The position numbers were made by a program, and so were the translations under genes. Below, one piece after another: positions 8,497 to 16,926 of a DNA stretch of 64,000 bases. Source of the stretch: Gramella sp. AN32 (GTDB taxonomy: Bacteria > Bacteroidota > Bacteroidia > Flavobacteriales > Flavobacteriaceae). The notes under the pieces were generated by a model. It was not told the DNA's origin. It ran no database searches and saw only the letters and a program-made list of their open reading frames with translations. The stretch covers positions 62,001 to 126,000 of the forward strand of contig NZ_QEYO01000010.1 in NCBI RefSeq assembly GCF_023718305.1, given 5' to 3'. Positions within the stretch are counted from its first letter, which is position 1. The number at the start of each line of letters is the position of its first letter.

Positions 8497-9627
8497 ATGA
8501 AAATAGCCATTGTTTGTTATCCCACATTTGGGGGTAGTGGGGTAGTAGCGACTGAATTAGGACTGGCCCTTTCAAAAAGAGGGCATGAAATCCATTTTAT
8601 TACCTACAAACAACCGGTAAGGCTGGAGCAAATTTCCAGCAACATTCGTTTTCATGAAGTAAATGTCCCGGAATACCCGTTGTTTCATTACCAACCCTAT
8701 GAGCTGGCACTTTCCAGTAAACTTGTAAACGTGGTAAAGCGCTACGGGATTGAACTATTGCATGTACATTATGCAATTCCACATGCATATGCCGGTTTCA
8801 TGGCGAAGAAAATGCTCGAGGAATCTAATATTGTGATTCCCATGGTTACTACCCTTCACGGGACAGATATCACCCTGGTGGGAAATCATCCTTTTTATAA
8901 ACCTGCAGTAACTTTCAGTATCAATAACAGCGATTTTGTTACTTCGGTTTCTGAAAGTTTAAAAGAAGACACCCTCAAATTATTTGAAATTCGCAAGGAG
9001 ATTGAAGTTGTTCCCAATTTTATTGATGTTACCAAATTCAAGCAAAAAGGTTTTACAGATTGTCAGCGTGAATTGATGGCTTATGATGATGAAATGATTA
9101 TTACCCACGTGAGTAACTTCAGGAAAGTAAAAAGGATAGATGATGTGGTCAAGATTTTTTATCAGATTCAGAAAAAAGTAAAATCCCGTTTGATGATGGT
9201 AGGAGAAGGCCCGGAAAGGGCTCCCGCTGAAAAATTGGTCAAAGAGCTGGATATTAGTGATAAGGTTTTATTTTTGGGGGAAAGCAATGAGATCGATAAA
9301 ATTCTGTGTTTTTCAGATCTTTTCCTGCTTCCTTCTGAAACAGAAAGTTTTGGTTTAGCGGCTTTAGAAGCAATGGTCAATTCGGTTCCGGTAATTTCTA
9401 CGAATACCGGTGGTCTTCCGGAAGTTAATCAAGATGGGGTTTCAGGTTATCTACACAATATTGGAGATGTAGATGCAATGGCCAAGAGTGCCCTCAGTAT
9501 TCTTGAAAACAGTGAAACCCTGGATAAATTTAAAAAACAGGCAAGGGAAGTGGCTGAGAAATTTGATATCAATCAAATTGTTCCCATGTATGAGGATATC
9601 TACAACAGGGCTTTGATAAATGCATAA
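8497..9627 (+). CDS. bshA: N-acetyl-alpha-D-glucosaminyl L-malate synthase
   Basis: GT4 glycosyltransferase that joins GlcNAc (from UDP-GlcNAc) to L-malate, the first step of bacillithiol synthesis. The start CYPTFGGSGVVATELG carries the family's glycine-rich loop that binds the acceptor and UDP. HVHYAIPHA and TTLHGTDIT are family hallmarks, and the C-terminal Rossmann half has LPSETESFGLAALEAM with the EX7E-type glutamates. Length (376) is normal. Bacillithiol is the usual low-molecular-weight thiol in this group of bacteria. bshB and bshC are not in the window. A strong hairpin terminator follows immediately. Confidence 0.95.
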   Translation: MKIAIVCYPTFGGSGVVATELGLALSKRGHEIHFITYKQPVRLEQISSNIRFHEVNVPEYPLFHYQPYELALSSKLVNVVKRYGIELLHVHYAIPHAYAGFMAKKMLEESNIVIPMVTTLHGTDITLVGNHPFYKPAVTFSINNSDFVTSVSESLKEDTLKLFEIRKEIEVVPNFIDVTKFKQKGFTDCQRELMAYDDEMIITHVSNFRKVKRIDDVVKIFYQIQKKVKSRLMMVGEGPERAPAEKLVKELDISDKVLFLGESNEIDKILCFSDLFLLPSETESFGLAALEAMVNSVPVISTNTGGLPEVNQDGVSGYLHNIGDVDAMAKSALSILENSETLDKFKKQAREVAEKFDINQIVPMYEDIYNRALINA

Positions 9628-9656
9628 AAAAAGCGGAGATTGATTCTCCGCTTTTT
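9628..9656. terminator. Bidirectional hairpin terminator
   Basis: Stem GCGGAGA (9633-9639) and TCTCCGC (9645-9651) with a 5-nt loop, flanked by A5 on the left and T5 on the right. It can therefore end transcription from both bshA (+) and the convergent outer-membrane protein gene (-). Confidence 0.88.
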
Positions 9657-9673
9657 AATTTTAAAAAATTTCC

Positions 9674-10168
9674 TTAGAATTGATATCTAATTCCCAAAGC
9701 GATATCGGGTGAAAAACTGTTATGATCATCATAGTCTGAAAAACCAATTTCCGGTCTAAAATCCAGGGATAATAAAAGGGGAATATCAAAATTGTATTCA
9801 ATACCCACATCTCCAGCGATTAATGCAAAAATCCCATCGTGACGATCAAAATCTTTACGATTATCATCATAATTACCAATACCTGCACCGGCACCCAGGT
9901 ACCAGTTAAAACCACCTTCGATATTCCATACCCATTGGTAAAGACCAACTAGTTTAAAAGAATCGTAATAAGTGTCGTTTCTCCAACCAAGATCTAGTTC
10001 TAAACGATTGTTGTCACTAAGACCCTTTTGATAGGAAACTTCAGCACCATAACCATTTCCGCCCCCAACTCTTAGACCAATGGCATTATCAGCAATTTGT
10101 TGCGCGTTCATAGTGTTAAAAAAAACAGCGCCAAAGATAAGGGCTGCCATGAGAACTAATTTTTTCAT
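9674..10168 (-). CDS. Small outer-membrane beta-barrel protein
   Basis: 164 residues with a clear signal peptide (ending NTMNAQ) and alternating hydrophobic/polar strands with glycine turns (GLRVGGGNGYGAEVSYQ, WYLGAGAGIG, LDFRPEIGF), ending in a C-terminal aromatic (RYQF). This is the pattern of an 8-stranded OmpW/OmpX-like barrel. It stands alone between a bidirectional terminator and its own promoter (TAAATTTG at 10198-10205). No ligand or substrate can be inferred. Confidence 0.8.
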   Translation of the reverse strand: MKKLVLMAALIFGAVFFNTMNAQQIADNAIGLRVGGGNGYGAEVSYQKGLSDNNRLELDLGWRNDTYYDSFKLVGLYQWVWNIEGGFNWYLGAGAGIGNYDDNRKDFDRHDGIFALIAGDVGIEYNFDIPLLLSLDFRPEIGFSDYDDHNSFSPDIALGIRYQF

Positions 10169-10197
10169 TTTGATTTGATTGTTTGATTAATATTTAA

Positions 10198-10205
10198 CAA
10201 ATTTA
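10198..10205 (-). promoter_or_regulatory. Bacteroidota -7 box for the beta-barrel gene
   Basis: TAAATTTG on the minus strand, 30 nt upstream of the ATG at 10168; a perfect TAnnTTTG match at the normal distance. Confidence 0.55.
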
Positions 10206-10295
10206 AATTGAAATCCCATACGATAACGTGGGACAAACCAAATCTATTGTTAATATTAATTAAAACTCTGTTAAGCGAAAATGCCTGATTTCCGC

Positions 10296-10303
10296 TAAAT
10301 TTG
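10296..10303 (+). promoter_or_regulatory. Bacteroidota -7 box abutting the FAD oxidase start
   Basis: TAAATTTG ends only 3 nt before the ATG at 10307. If it is the real -7 element the mRNA would start at or next to the start codon, giving a nearly leaderless message. Confidence 0.45.
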
Positions 10304-10306
10304 GGT

Positions 10307-13216
10307 ATGATTAAGAAGAAAGAACTCGAAAAGCTATCAACTCAGCTAGAGGGTAGTTTACATATTGATGACCTGCGCCGAAGTATATATGCGACCGATG
10401 CTTCGGTTTATCGTGTAATGCCACAAGCGGTATGTTATCCAAAAACTGAAGAAGATCTTAAAAAGCTTATAATTTTTGCTACGGAAAATAAGACTTCATT
10501 AATTCCCAGAACTGCCGGAACTTCCCTGGCAGGCCAATGTACAGGGCCGGGAATTATTGTGGATGTTTCCCGAAATTTTACTGAAATAATTGAAATCAAC
10601 TCCAAAAATAAAACGGTCACCCTGCAGCCCGGAGTAATTCGCGATGATCTAAATAGATTATTGGAACCACATCATCTATTTTTTGGACCTAATACTTCAA
10701 CTTCTAACCGGTGTATGATCGGGGGCATGGTGGGAAACAATTCCAGCGGGACTACTTCCATCAAATATGGAACTACCAGGGATAAAGTGGTTTCCATAAA
10801 AGGCTTTTTAAGCGATGGATCTAAAGTGGAATTTAAAGATCTTTCCAAAGATGAGTTTCAGAAGAAATTAGAGCAGAACGATCTGGAGGGCGAGATATAC
10901 CAAAAAATTTACGCTCAGCTTAAAAATACCGAAAATCAAAAGGAAATCATCGAACAGTTCCCACCGGAAAGTCTGCACCGCAGAAATACGGGATATGCCA
11001 TTGATGAATTGTTGCATTCAGAAATTTTTGAAGAATTCAATATGTGTAAACTGCTTGCAGGAAGTGAGGGAACTTTAATGTTCATGACTGAAATTACTAT
11101 TAAAGTTGATGACCTCCCTCCGGTGAAATCTGCCATGGTTGCAGCACATTTTAGCAGTATAGAGAATTGTATGCAGGCGGTGGTGCCCGCAATGAAACAT
11201 TCTCTGTTTACCTGTGAAATGATGGATAAGATCATTTTAGATTGTACCAAACAGAATATTAAATACAATGAAAATCGTTTTTTTATAGAAGGCGATCCTC
11301 AAGCTATTTTGATGCTCGAACTTCGTGCAGATGATGAAGAAAACCTTATAGAACAAACAGAAGAACTTTTAGAAACTCTGAAGAATTCCGGTTTATGTTA
11401 TGCATTGCCGGTGCTAACGGGCGATCAGATAGATCTGGCTTTAGAATTGAGAAAAGCCGGCCTCGGACTTTTAGGGAATATGGTTGGTGATAAGAAGGCC
11501 GTTGCCTGTATTGAAGATACAGCCGTAGCCATTCCTGTACTGGCAGATTATATCCTGGAGTTTACTGAAATAATGCGAAAATATGAACAAAAAGCAGTCT
11601 ATTACGCGCATGCCGGTGCCGGAGAAATTCATTTAAGGCCCATACTTGATCTAAAAAAATCTGAAGATGTAAAGCTTTTTCGCAGTATTACCCATGATGT
11701 AGCGAAATTAGTGAAAAAATACAATGGTTCTTTAAGTGGGGAACATGGCGACGGGAGGGTTCGCGCAGAATTTATTGAACTAATGATAGGTTCAAAGAAT
11801 TACGCGCTTTTAAAAGAACTGAAATATACCTTTGATCCTAAAAATATTTTCAATCCCGGGAAGATCGTCGATGCAGATGCGATGGATACTTCCTTGCGTT
11901 ACGAGCCAGATCGCCAGGAACCCGAGATAGAAACCTTGATGGATTTTTCAGATTCTGAAGGGATTTTGCGTTTAGCCGAAAAATGTAACGGGAGTGGGGA
12001 TTGCAGAAAATCTGTGGAGGCAGGTGGGACCATGTGCCCAAGTTATAGGGCGACAAAAGATGAAAAAGACACCACTCGTGCCAGGGCCAATGCTTTAAGA
12101 GAGTTTTTGACCAATTCAGAAAAGGCCAATAAATTCGATCATCCCGAAATTAAAGAAGTGATGGATCTTTGCATTAGTTGCAAAGGTTGTAAAAGTGAAT
12201 GCCCTTCAAATGTAGATGTAGGCGCTTTAAAAGCGGAATTCCAGTATCAATATTATAAAAGTAACAAGCCGAAACTTCGGGATAAACTTTTTGCCAATAT
12301 TACCCATTATAACGGAATCGCTGCAAAAACCCCGGGAATTTCCAGGTTTTTTATGACTAACAGGTTCACTTCCGGAGTGATGAAAAGTTTCCTGGGAGTG
12401 GCTTCACAACGAGAACTCCCGGCAGTTGGGAAAATCACACTTTCAAAATATTATCAGAAGAATAAGGATCGGCTAAAGGTTTCCAATCCCATAAAAACTG
12501 TCTATTTGTTTAATGATGAATTCACGAATTTTCTGGATACGGAAATTGGAATGGATGCATTAGAGCTTTTATTCCGTTTAAATTACCAGGTTGAAATTGT
12601 TGCACATCCTGAGAGTGGCCGAAGCATGATCTCCAAAGGTTTTTTGAAGGAAGCAAAAAAATGTGCTGATCAAAATGTGGCAATTTTCAAGGATCTTATT
12701 TCTGAAGAAAAACCTTTGATTGGTATTGAACCTTCAGCTATCCTAAGTTTTAGGGATGAATATTTACGTTTGGCCGATGATAAAAGTTCCGCAGAAAAAA
12801 TTGCCAAAAATGCCTTTATCGTTGAAGAATTTTTAAAACAGGAGATCGCTTTGGGCAATATAAAAGCAGAACATTTTACTTCTGAAGAAAAAACAATAAA
12901 GATCCATGCGCATTGCCACCAGAAGGCGCTTTCAAATTCTGCCCGTACTTTCGATATTTTGAATCTTCCGGTAAATTTTAAAGTTTCGATTATTGCTTCG
13001 GGCTGCTGTGGAATGGCGGGCTCGTTTGGATATGAAGCTGAACATTATGAAGTAAGTATGAAAATTGGGGAACAATCTTTATTTCCGGCGGTTAGAAAAG
13101 CCGAAAACACGACTATAATTTCAGCAAATGGCACGAGTTGCAGGCATCAGATTTTTGATGGAACAGGAAGAAAAGCGCTTCATCCCATTACTATTTTAAA
13201 AAATGCTTTAAAATAA
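10307..13216 (+). CDS. FAD-linked oxidase fused to Fe-S/CCG domains (D-lactate/glycolate dehydrogenase-like)
   Basis: About 969 residues. The first ~550 form a PCMH/FAD-oxidase module: FAD-binding PRTAGTSLAGQ and the NNSSGTTSIKYGTTRDK loop, then an FAD_oxidase_C region with HAGAGEIHLRP and SLSGEHGDGRVR. This is followed by a ferredoxin-like segment (CNGSGDCRKS ... CISCKGCKSECPSNVD) and C-terminal CCG motifs (HCHQKA ... ASGCCGMAGSFG). The chain thus combines the GlcD, GlcE/F-type functions in one polypeptide, as in Dld-II/YdiJ-like proteins that oxidise a D-2-hydroxyacid and feed electrons to the quinone pool. ATG at 10307 is preferred to an in-frame TTG two codons earlier. The substrate is not fixed by sequence. 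Confidence 0.88.
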   Translation: MIKKKELEKLSTQLEGSLHIDDLRRSIYATDASVYRVMPQAVCYPKTEEDLKKLIIFATENKTSLIPRTAGTSLAGQCTGPGIIVDVSRNFTEIIEINSKNKTVTLQPGVIRDDLNRLLEPHHLFFGPNTSTSNRCMIGGMVGNNSSGTTSIKYGTTRDKVVSIKGFLSDGSKVEFKDLSKDEFQKKLEQNDLEGEIYQKIYAQLKNTENQKEIIEQFPPESLHRRNTGYAIDELLHSEIFEEFNMCKLLAGSEGTLMFMTEITIKVDDLPPVKSAMVAAHFSSIENCMQAVVPAMKHSLFTCEMMDKIILDCTKQNIKYNENRFFIEGDPQAILMLELRADDEENLIEQTEELLETLKNSGLCYALPVLTGDQIDLALELRKAGLGLLGNMVGDKKAVACIEDTAVAIPVLADYILEFTEIMRKYEQKAVYYAHAGAGEIHLRPILDLKKSEDVKLFRSITHDVAKLVKKYNGSLSGEHGDGRVRAEFIELMIGSKNYALLKELKYTFDPKNIFNPGKIVDADAMDTSLRYEPDRQEPEIETLMDFSDSEGILRLAEKCNGSGDCRKSVEAGGTMCPSYRATKDEKDTTRARANALREFLTNSEKANKFDHPEIKEVMDLCISCKGCKSECPSNVDVGALKAEFQYQYYKSNKPKLRDKLFANITHYNGIAAKTPGISRFFMTNRFTSGVMKSFLGVASQRELPAVGKITLSKYYQKNKDRLKVSNPIKTVYLFNDEFTNFLDTEIGMDALELLFRLNYQVEIVAHPESGRSMISKGFLKEAKKCADQNVAIFKDLISEEKPLIGIEPSAILSFRDEYLRLADDKSSAEKIAKNAFIVEEFLKQEIALGNIKAEHFTSEEKTIKIHAHCHQKALSNSARTFDILNLPVNFKVSIIASGCCGMAGSFGYEAEHYEVSMKIGEQSLFPAVRKAENTTIISANGTSCRHQIFDGTGRKALHPITILKNALK

Positions 13217-13240
13217 CTGTCTATATCCGTTTATTGTCAT

Positions 13241-13497
13241 AAATATTTATCGCGTCATCCTGAGGCCAGTGATAAAAAGTTTTATCTAACGCAGGAAATT
13301 GACGTATTTTTTAGAATATCTAATGAGATGCTGAAACAAGTTCAGAATGACGGCAATTCTAAAGATCAGTATCGTCACCCTGAACTGGTTTCAGGGTCTA
13401 TATTACTCTATATTACGCAAATAACTTAAAATACGTCAATGGTAATTTTATTTGACTCCGTCGGATCCTCGATTTCAGGGTAGAATGACGTTTTTTA
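13241..13497 (-). repeat. Dispersed intergenic repeat, inverted copy of the 52-kb tandem array
   Basis: This fills most of the ~390-nt gap 13217-13605, which contains no gene. Its reverse complement matches 52375-52618 nearly end to end, including the perfect hairpin ACCCTGAA-n5-TTCAGGGT (here 13377-13397), the CTTTAGAATTGCCGTCAT block, and the terminal GACG-GATAAATATT. It is a non-coding repeat element of roughly 250 bp. Confidence 0.8.
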
Positions 13498-13605
13498 TCC
13501 CTTTATGATACTTTACGGAGAATCAAAAAATAACTTTCATTTTTTTAACCTGTCCCCTAAAGAAGAATTTTTAAATTTACAACAAGTAACCTACTTAACT
13601 TGATT

Positions 13606-13968
13606 ATGGCAAAAATTCTGATTATTGATGATGATAAAGCGATTGGTCAAATGCTTCAGGATGTTTTGGAGTTTAGGGACCACTTCTCCTATATTTTAAC
13701 AGATCCTGCAAATTTGCATGAATTTACTGAAGGAAAAGAGATCGACCTTATTCTGCTGGATAAATTTATTTCCAATACCAATGGAACGGAGATCTGTAAG
13801 CAACTAAAAAGCGATCCAAATTTGGGCCATATTCCTATCATTATGATGTCTGCTATGCGCGATGCTGAAGAAGAGTGCCTGGAAGCAGGCGCGATTGACT
13901 TTCTGCCTAAACCATTCGATATTGATGAATTGGTAAATAGAATTCAAAAACTCGTGGAGAAAAATTAA
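13606..13968 (+). CDS. Single-domain response regulator
   Basis: 120-residue stand-alone receiver (REC) domain with no output domain. The acidic pocket IDDDK lies near the N-terminus, the phospho-acceptor Asp in LILLDKF, the Ser switch in MMSAMRDA, and the conserved Lys in FLPKPFD. Such CheY-like proteins act by protein contact or relay phosphate between kinases. ATG at 13606 is preferred over TTG at 13600. No kinase is adjacent. Upstream lies a dispersed repeat. Downstream, an imperfect hairpin AGGCAG/CTGCCT at 13974-13997 lacks a T-run and is at best a weak terminator. Confidence 0.92.
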   Translation: MAKILIIDDDKAIGQMLQDVLEFRDHFSYILTDPANLHEFTEGKEIDLILLDKFISNTNGTEICKQLKSDPNLGHIPIIMMSAMRDAEEECLEAGAIDFLPKPFDIDELVNRIQKLVEKN

Positions 13969-14069
13969 AAATCAGGCAGATTAATTTTAAACTGCCTTAC
14001 GGTATTTTACTGATACTTGTGAAGTATATATTAAATGGATTTCAATTTTTAAATCTGTCCTTAAAAAAT

Positions 14070-14077
14070 TACATTTG
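14070..14077 (+). promoter_or_regulatory. Bacteroidota -7 box for aroC
   Basis: TACATTTG, matching TAnnTTTG, 15 nt before the aroC ATG at 14093. Confidence 0.55.
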
Positions 14078-14092
14078 TTCAAAATCGCTTAA

Positions 14093-15157
14093 ATGGCAGG
14101 AAATTCCTTTGGTAAAATCTTTAAACTCACCACTTTTGGTGAATCTCACGGAGTAGCAATTGGTGGTATAATCGATGGTTGTCCTGCCGGCTTAAAGCTG
14201 GATCTGGAGAGTATTCAAAATGATCTGGATAGGCGGAGACCCGGCCAGTCTGCAATCGTAACCCAACGGAAAGAGCCGGATACGGTTGAATTTTATTCGG
14301 GAATTTTTGAAGGTGTAACTACGGGAACCCCTATTGGTTTCGCCATTAAAAATGCCAATCAAAAATCTAAAGACTATTCTCATATTAAGGATGCCTACCG
14401 GCCTTCCCATGCCGATTATACCTATGATGAAAAATACGGGGTGCGCGATTATCGCGGCGGGGGCAGGTCATCAGCACGCGAAACAGCCTGTAGGGTAGTG
14501 GCCGGAGCAATTGCCAAACAAGTACTTTCAGATTTGAAATTTAACGCGTATGTTTCCGCAGTTGGTGAAATTGAATTACATAAAAAGCTTCACGAAATAG
14601 ACTTTTCAGAAACAGAAAAAAATCCCGTGCGCTGCCCGGATGCTGAAACTGCTGCGAAAATGGAATCGTTTATAAAAGAGGTTAGGGGAGATGGGGATAC
14701 TGTAGGTGGTGTGGTGAGCTGTGTGATCAAAAATGTCCCTAAAGGCCTGGGCGAACCTGTCTTCGATAAACTTCATGCTGAATTAGGCAAGGCCATGCTT
14801 TCCATCAACGCTGTGAAAGGCTTTGAATATGGCAGCGGATTTGAAGGCACAAAAATGCGGGGAAGTGATCATAACGATCATTTTAATACAGATGGTTCTA
14901 CCAAAACCAATTTAAGTGGCGGTATCCAGGGAGGCATTTCCAATGGGATGGATATTTATTTTAAAGTGGCCTTCAAACCTGTCGCCACATTAATGCAAAA
15001 ACAAACGACCATCAATGCTGCCGGGGAAGAAGTAGAAATGCAGGGCAAAGGGAGACATGATCCCTGTGTGGTTCCAAGGGCCGTTCCTATTGTAGAAGCG
15101 ATGGCGGCACTGGTAATAGCCGATTATTTTCTTCAGAATAAAGCTTCAAAAATTTAA
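14093..15157 (+). CDS. aroC: Chorismate synthase
   Basis: Converts 5-enolpyruvylshikimate-3-phosphate to chorismate, the last shared step to aromatic amino acids, folate and quinones, using reduced FMN. All three family signatures are present: [18 protein letters not shown] near the start, [15 protein letters not shown] near residue 122, and [13 protein letters not shown] near the C-terminus. Length (354) is normal. It lies 16 nt upstream of a dicarboxylate symporter gene and has its own promoter box. No other aro genes are in the window. Confidence 0.97.
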   Translation: MAGNSFGKIFKLTTFGESHGVAIGGIIDGCPAGLKLDLESIQNDLDRRRPGQSAIVTQRKEPDTVEFYSGIFEGVTTGTPIGFAIKNANQKSKDYSHIKDAYRPSHADYTYDEKYGVRDYRGGGRSSARETACRVVAGAIAKQVLSDLKFNAYVSAVGEIELHKKLHEIDFSETEKNPVRCPDAETAAKMESFIKEVRGDGDTVGGVVSCVIKNVPKGLGEPVFDKLHAELGKAMLSINAVKGFEYGSGFEGTKMRGSDHNDHFNTDGSTKTNLSGGIQGGISNGMDIYFKVAFKPVATLMQKQTTINAAGEEVEMQGKGRHDPCVVPRAVPIVEAMAALVIADYFLQNKASKI

Positions 15158-15173
15158 TTTCAGAAAACTAAGC

Positions 15174-16517
15174 ATGAAAAAAATAGCACTGCACTGGCAG
15201 ATTTTATTAGGAATGGCTGCCGGGATCATCTTTGCCCTGATTATGACAAATTTTTCATGGGGATCAGATTTTATCAGTGACTGGATTAAGCCTTTCGGAA
15301 ACATATTTATCAATGCGCTTAAACTAATTGCCGTCCCATTGATCCTGGCTTCTTTAATAAAAGGGATTTCAGACCTTAAGGATATTTCCAAGCTATCCAA
15401 AATGGGAACCCGTACAATCCTAACCTATATCTGTACAACGGTAATTGCAGTTTCAATTGGCCTGGTCCTGGTAAATGTCATAGCCCCGGGAAAAACAATT
15501 TCTGATGAAACCCGTAGCGATTTGATCACCAGTTATGAAGGAGATGCCAATGTGAGGATTTCAGATGCGCAAAAACAGAAAGATGCCGGGCCTTTGCAGG
15601 CTTTGGAAGATCTTGTTCCCAGCAATATCTTTGGTGCTGCCAGCGATAATTCCAATATGTTACAGGTTATTTTCTTTGCTATTTTCTTCGGAATTGGCCT
15701 TATTCTAATCCCTGAAAAAACGGCAAAACCGGTTAAAGATTTCTTTGATGGTTTTAATGAGGTGATCCTGAAGATGATCGATTTGATTATGCTTGCTGCA
15801 CCCTACGGTGTTTTCGCGTTATTAGCGGCCTTAGTCGTAGAATCCCCCAGCGCCGATCTATTTGCAGCTCTTGCCATGTATGCCTTAACAGTGCTTATAG
15901 GTTTAGCTATAATGATTGGGGTGTATATTTTACTGGTATGGGTTTTTACCAAAAATACTCCGTCTTTTTTTATCAACGGAATTGCACCTGCACAACTACT
16001 GGCTTTCTCAACAAGTTCCAGTGCAGCAACTTTGCCTGTAACTATGGAAAGGGTGGAAGAACATATGGGGGTAAGTAAGGAAGTTACCAGTTTTGTCCTT
16101 CCCATTGGTGCCACGATCAATATGGATGGAACCAGTCTTTATCAGGCGGTTGCGGCAGTTTTTATCGCCCAGGCATTTGGAATGGATCTCTCCATAGGAG
16201 CACAGTTAGGAATTATTGCTACGGCTACTTTAGCCTCGATAGGTTCAGCTGCGGTACCCGGCGCCGGAATGGTTATGTTGGTGATCGTGCTTGCCCAGGC
16301 AGGAATCCCTGAAGCTGGTTTAGCTTTGATCTTTGCGGTAGACAGACCTTTAGATATGTGTAGAACCGTTGTAAATGTTACCGGTGATGCCGCCGTATCC
16401 CTAATGGTAGGAAAATCGGTAGATATGATGGGCCCTCCAAATGTGAAAGAATGGGATGACGATTATCATCCCGAAAATAATGAGGAAGTTGTAGAAACTT
16501 CTTCGGAAAAGATTTAA
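15174..16517 (+). CDS. Dicarboxylate/amino acid:cation symporter (DAACS family)
   Basis: Multi-pass inner-membrane carrier of the GltP/DctA fold, 447 residues. The serine-rich re-entrant loop (LAFSTSSSAATLPVT), the TM7 motif GATINMDGTSLYQ and the TM8 motif VDRPLDMCRTVVNVTGDA are all intact. The last carries the Asp/Arg/Asn residues that bind the substrate and sodium. It imports a C4-dicarboxylate, glutamate or aspartate with Na+ or H+; the exact solute is not decided by these motifs. Its stop codon overlaps the stop of the convergent DCC-family gene by 4 nt, with no terminator between them. Confidence 0.94.
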   Translation: MKKIALHWQILLGMAAGIIFALIMTNFSWGSDFISDWIKPFGNIFINALKLIAVPLILASLIKGISDLKDISKLSKMGTRTILTYICTTVIAVSIGLVLVNVIAPGKTISDETRSDLITSYEGDANVRISDAQKQKDAGPLQALEDLVPSNIFGAASDNSNMLQVIFFAIFFGIGLILIPEKTAKPVKDFFDGFNEVILKMIDLIMLAAPYGVFALLAALVVESPSADLFAALAMYALTVLIGLAIMIGVYILLVWVFTKNTPSFFINGIAPAQLLAFSTSSSAATLPVTMERVEEHMGVSKEVTSFVLPIGATINMDGTSLYQAVAAVFIAQAFGMDLSIGAQLGIIATATLASIGSAAVPGAGMVMLVIVLAQAGIPEAGLALIFAVDRPLDMCRTVVNVTGDAAVSLMVGKSVDMMGPPNVKEWDDDYHPENNEEVVETSSEKI

Positions 16518-16924
16518 TCTATAAATTTGGCTTTCAACTCCGGGCTAGGGATCATGCACTGATCTTTTTTGCCGTACCATTTGTAACGATTTTTGGCAAC
16601 GAAATCGTAGACCCCATCCCGAATGCCCTCCGGTAGGAACAGCAGATTTTTTAGCGATTTATAACCTCCGGATAAATCGCGGCTTATTTCCAAAGCAGCA
16701 GTGGATTTTTTATAATAAGCCACTCCGGGTTCAATTAAAACAATAGAATCCAGTTCTTCAGGATCAAGGTTTCGCTCTTCGAGCATTTTTTTTCCAAACT
16801 CACTTTGTAGGGATGCAAACCTAAAAATATCATTTTTATCGTGTTTAATGATTGTCTGAATAGCGCTATTGCACAAATTACAAACCCCGTCAAATAAGAC
16901 AATTTTTTTACCCGTAAGTTCCAT
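16514..16924 (-). CDS. DCC-family thiol-disulfide oxidoreductase-like protein
   Basis: 136-residue DUF393 protein. The name-giving motif is at the N-terminus: LFDGVCNLCNSA with the D-x-x-C-x-x-C arrangement. FRFASLQSE and YDFVAKNRYKWYGK are further family landmarks. The two cysteines suggest thiol redox chemistry, but the biochemical role of the family is not established. ATG at 16924 is two bases past the mutS2 stop and is preferred to GTG at 16927, so it is cotranscribed with mutS2. Confidence 0.9.
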   Translation of the reverse strand: MELTGKKIVLFDGVCNLCNSAIQTIIKHDKNDIFRFASLQSEFGKKMLEERNLDPEELDSIVLIEPGVAYYKKSTAALEISRDLSGGYKSLKNLLFLPEGIRDGVYDFVAKNRYKWYGKKDQCMIPSPELKAKFID

Positions 16925-16926
16925 CA

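Noticed and set aside
13974..13997. Terminator after the response regulator
   Set aside because: AGGCAG/CTGCCT has a 12-nt loop and no T-run, so I do not list it as a terminator.
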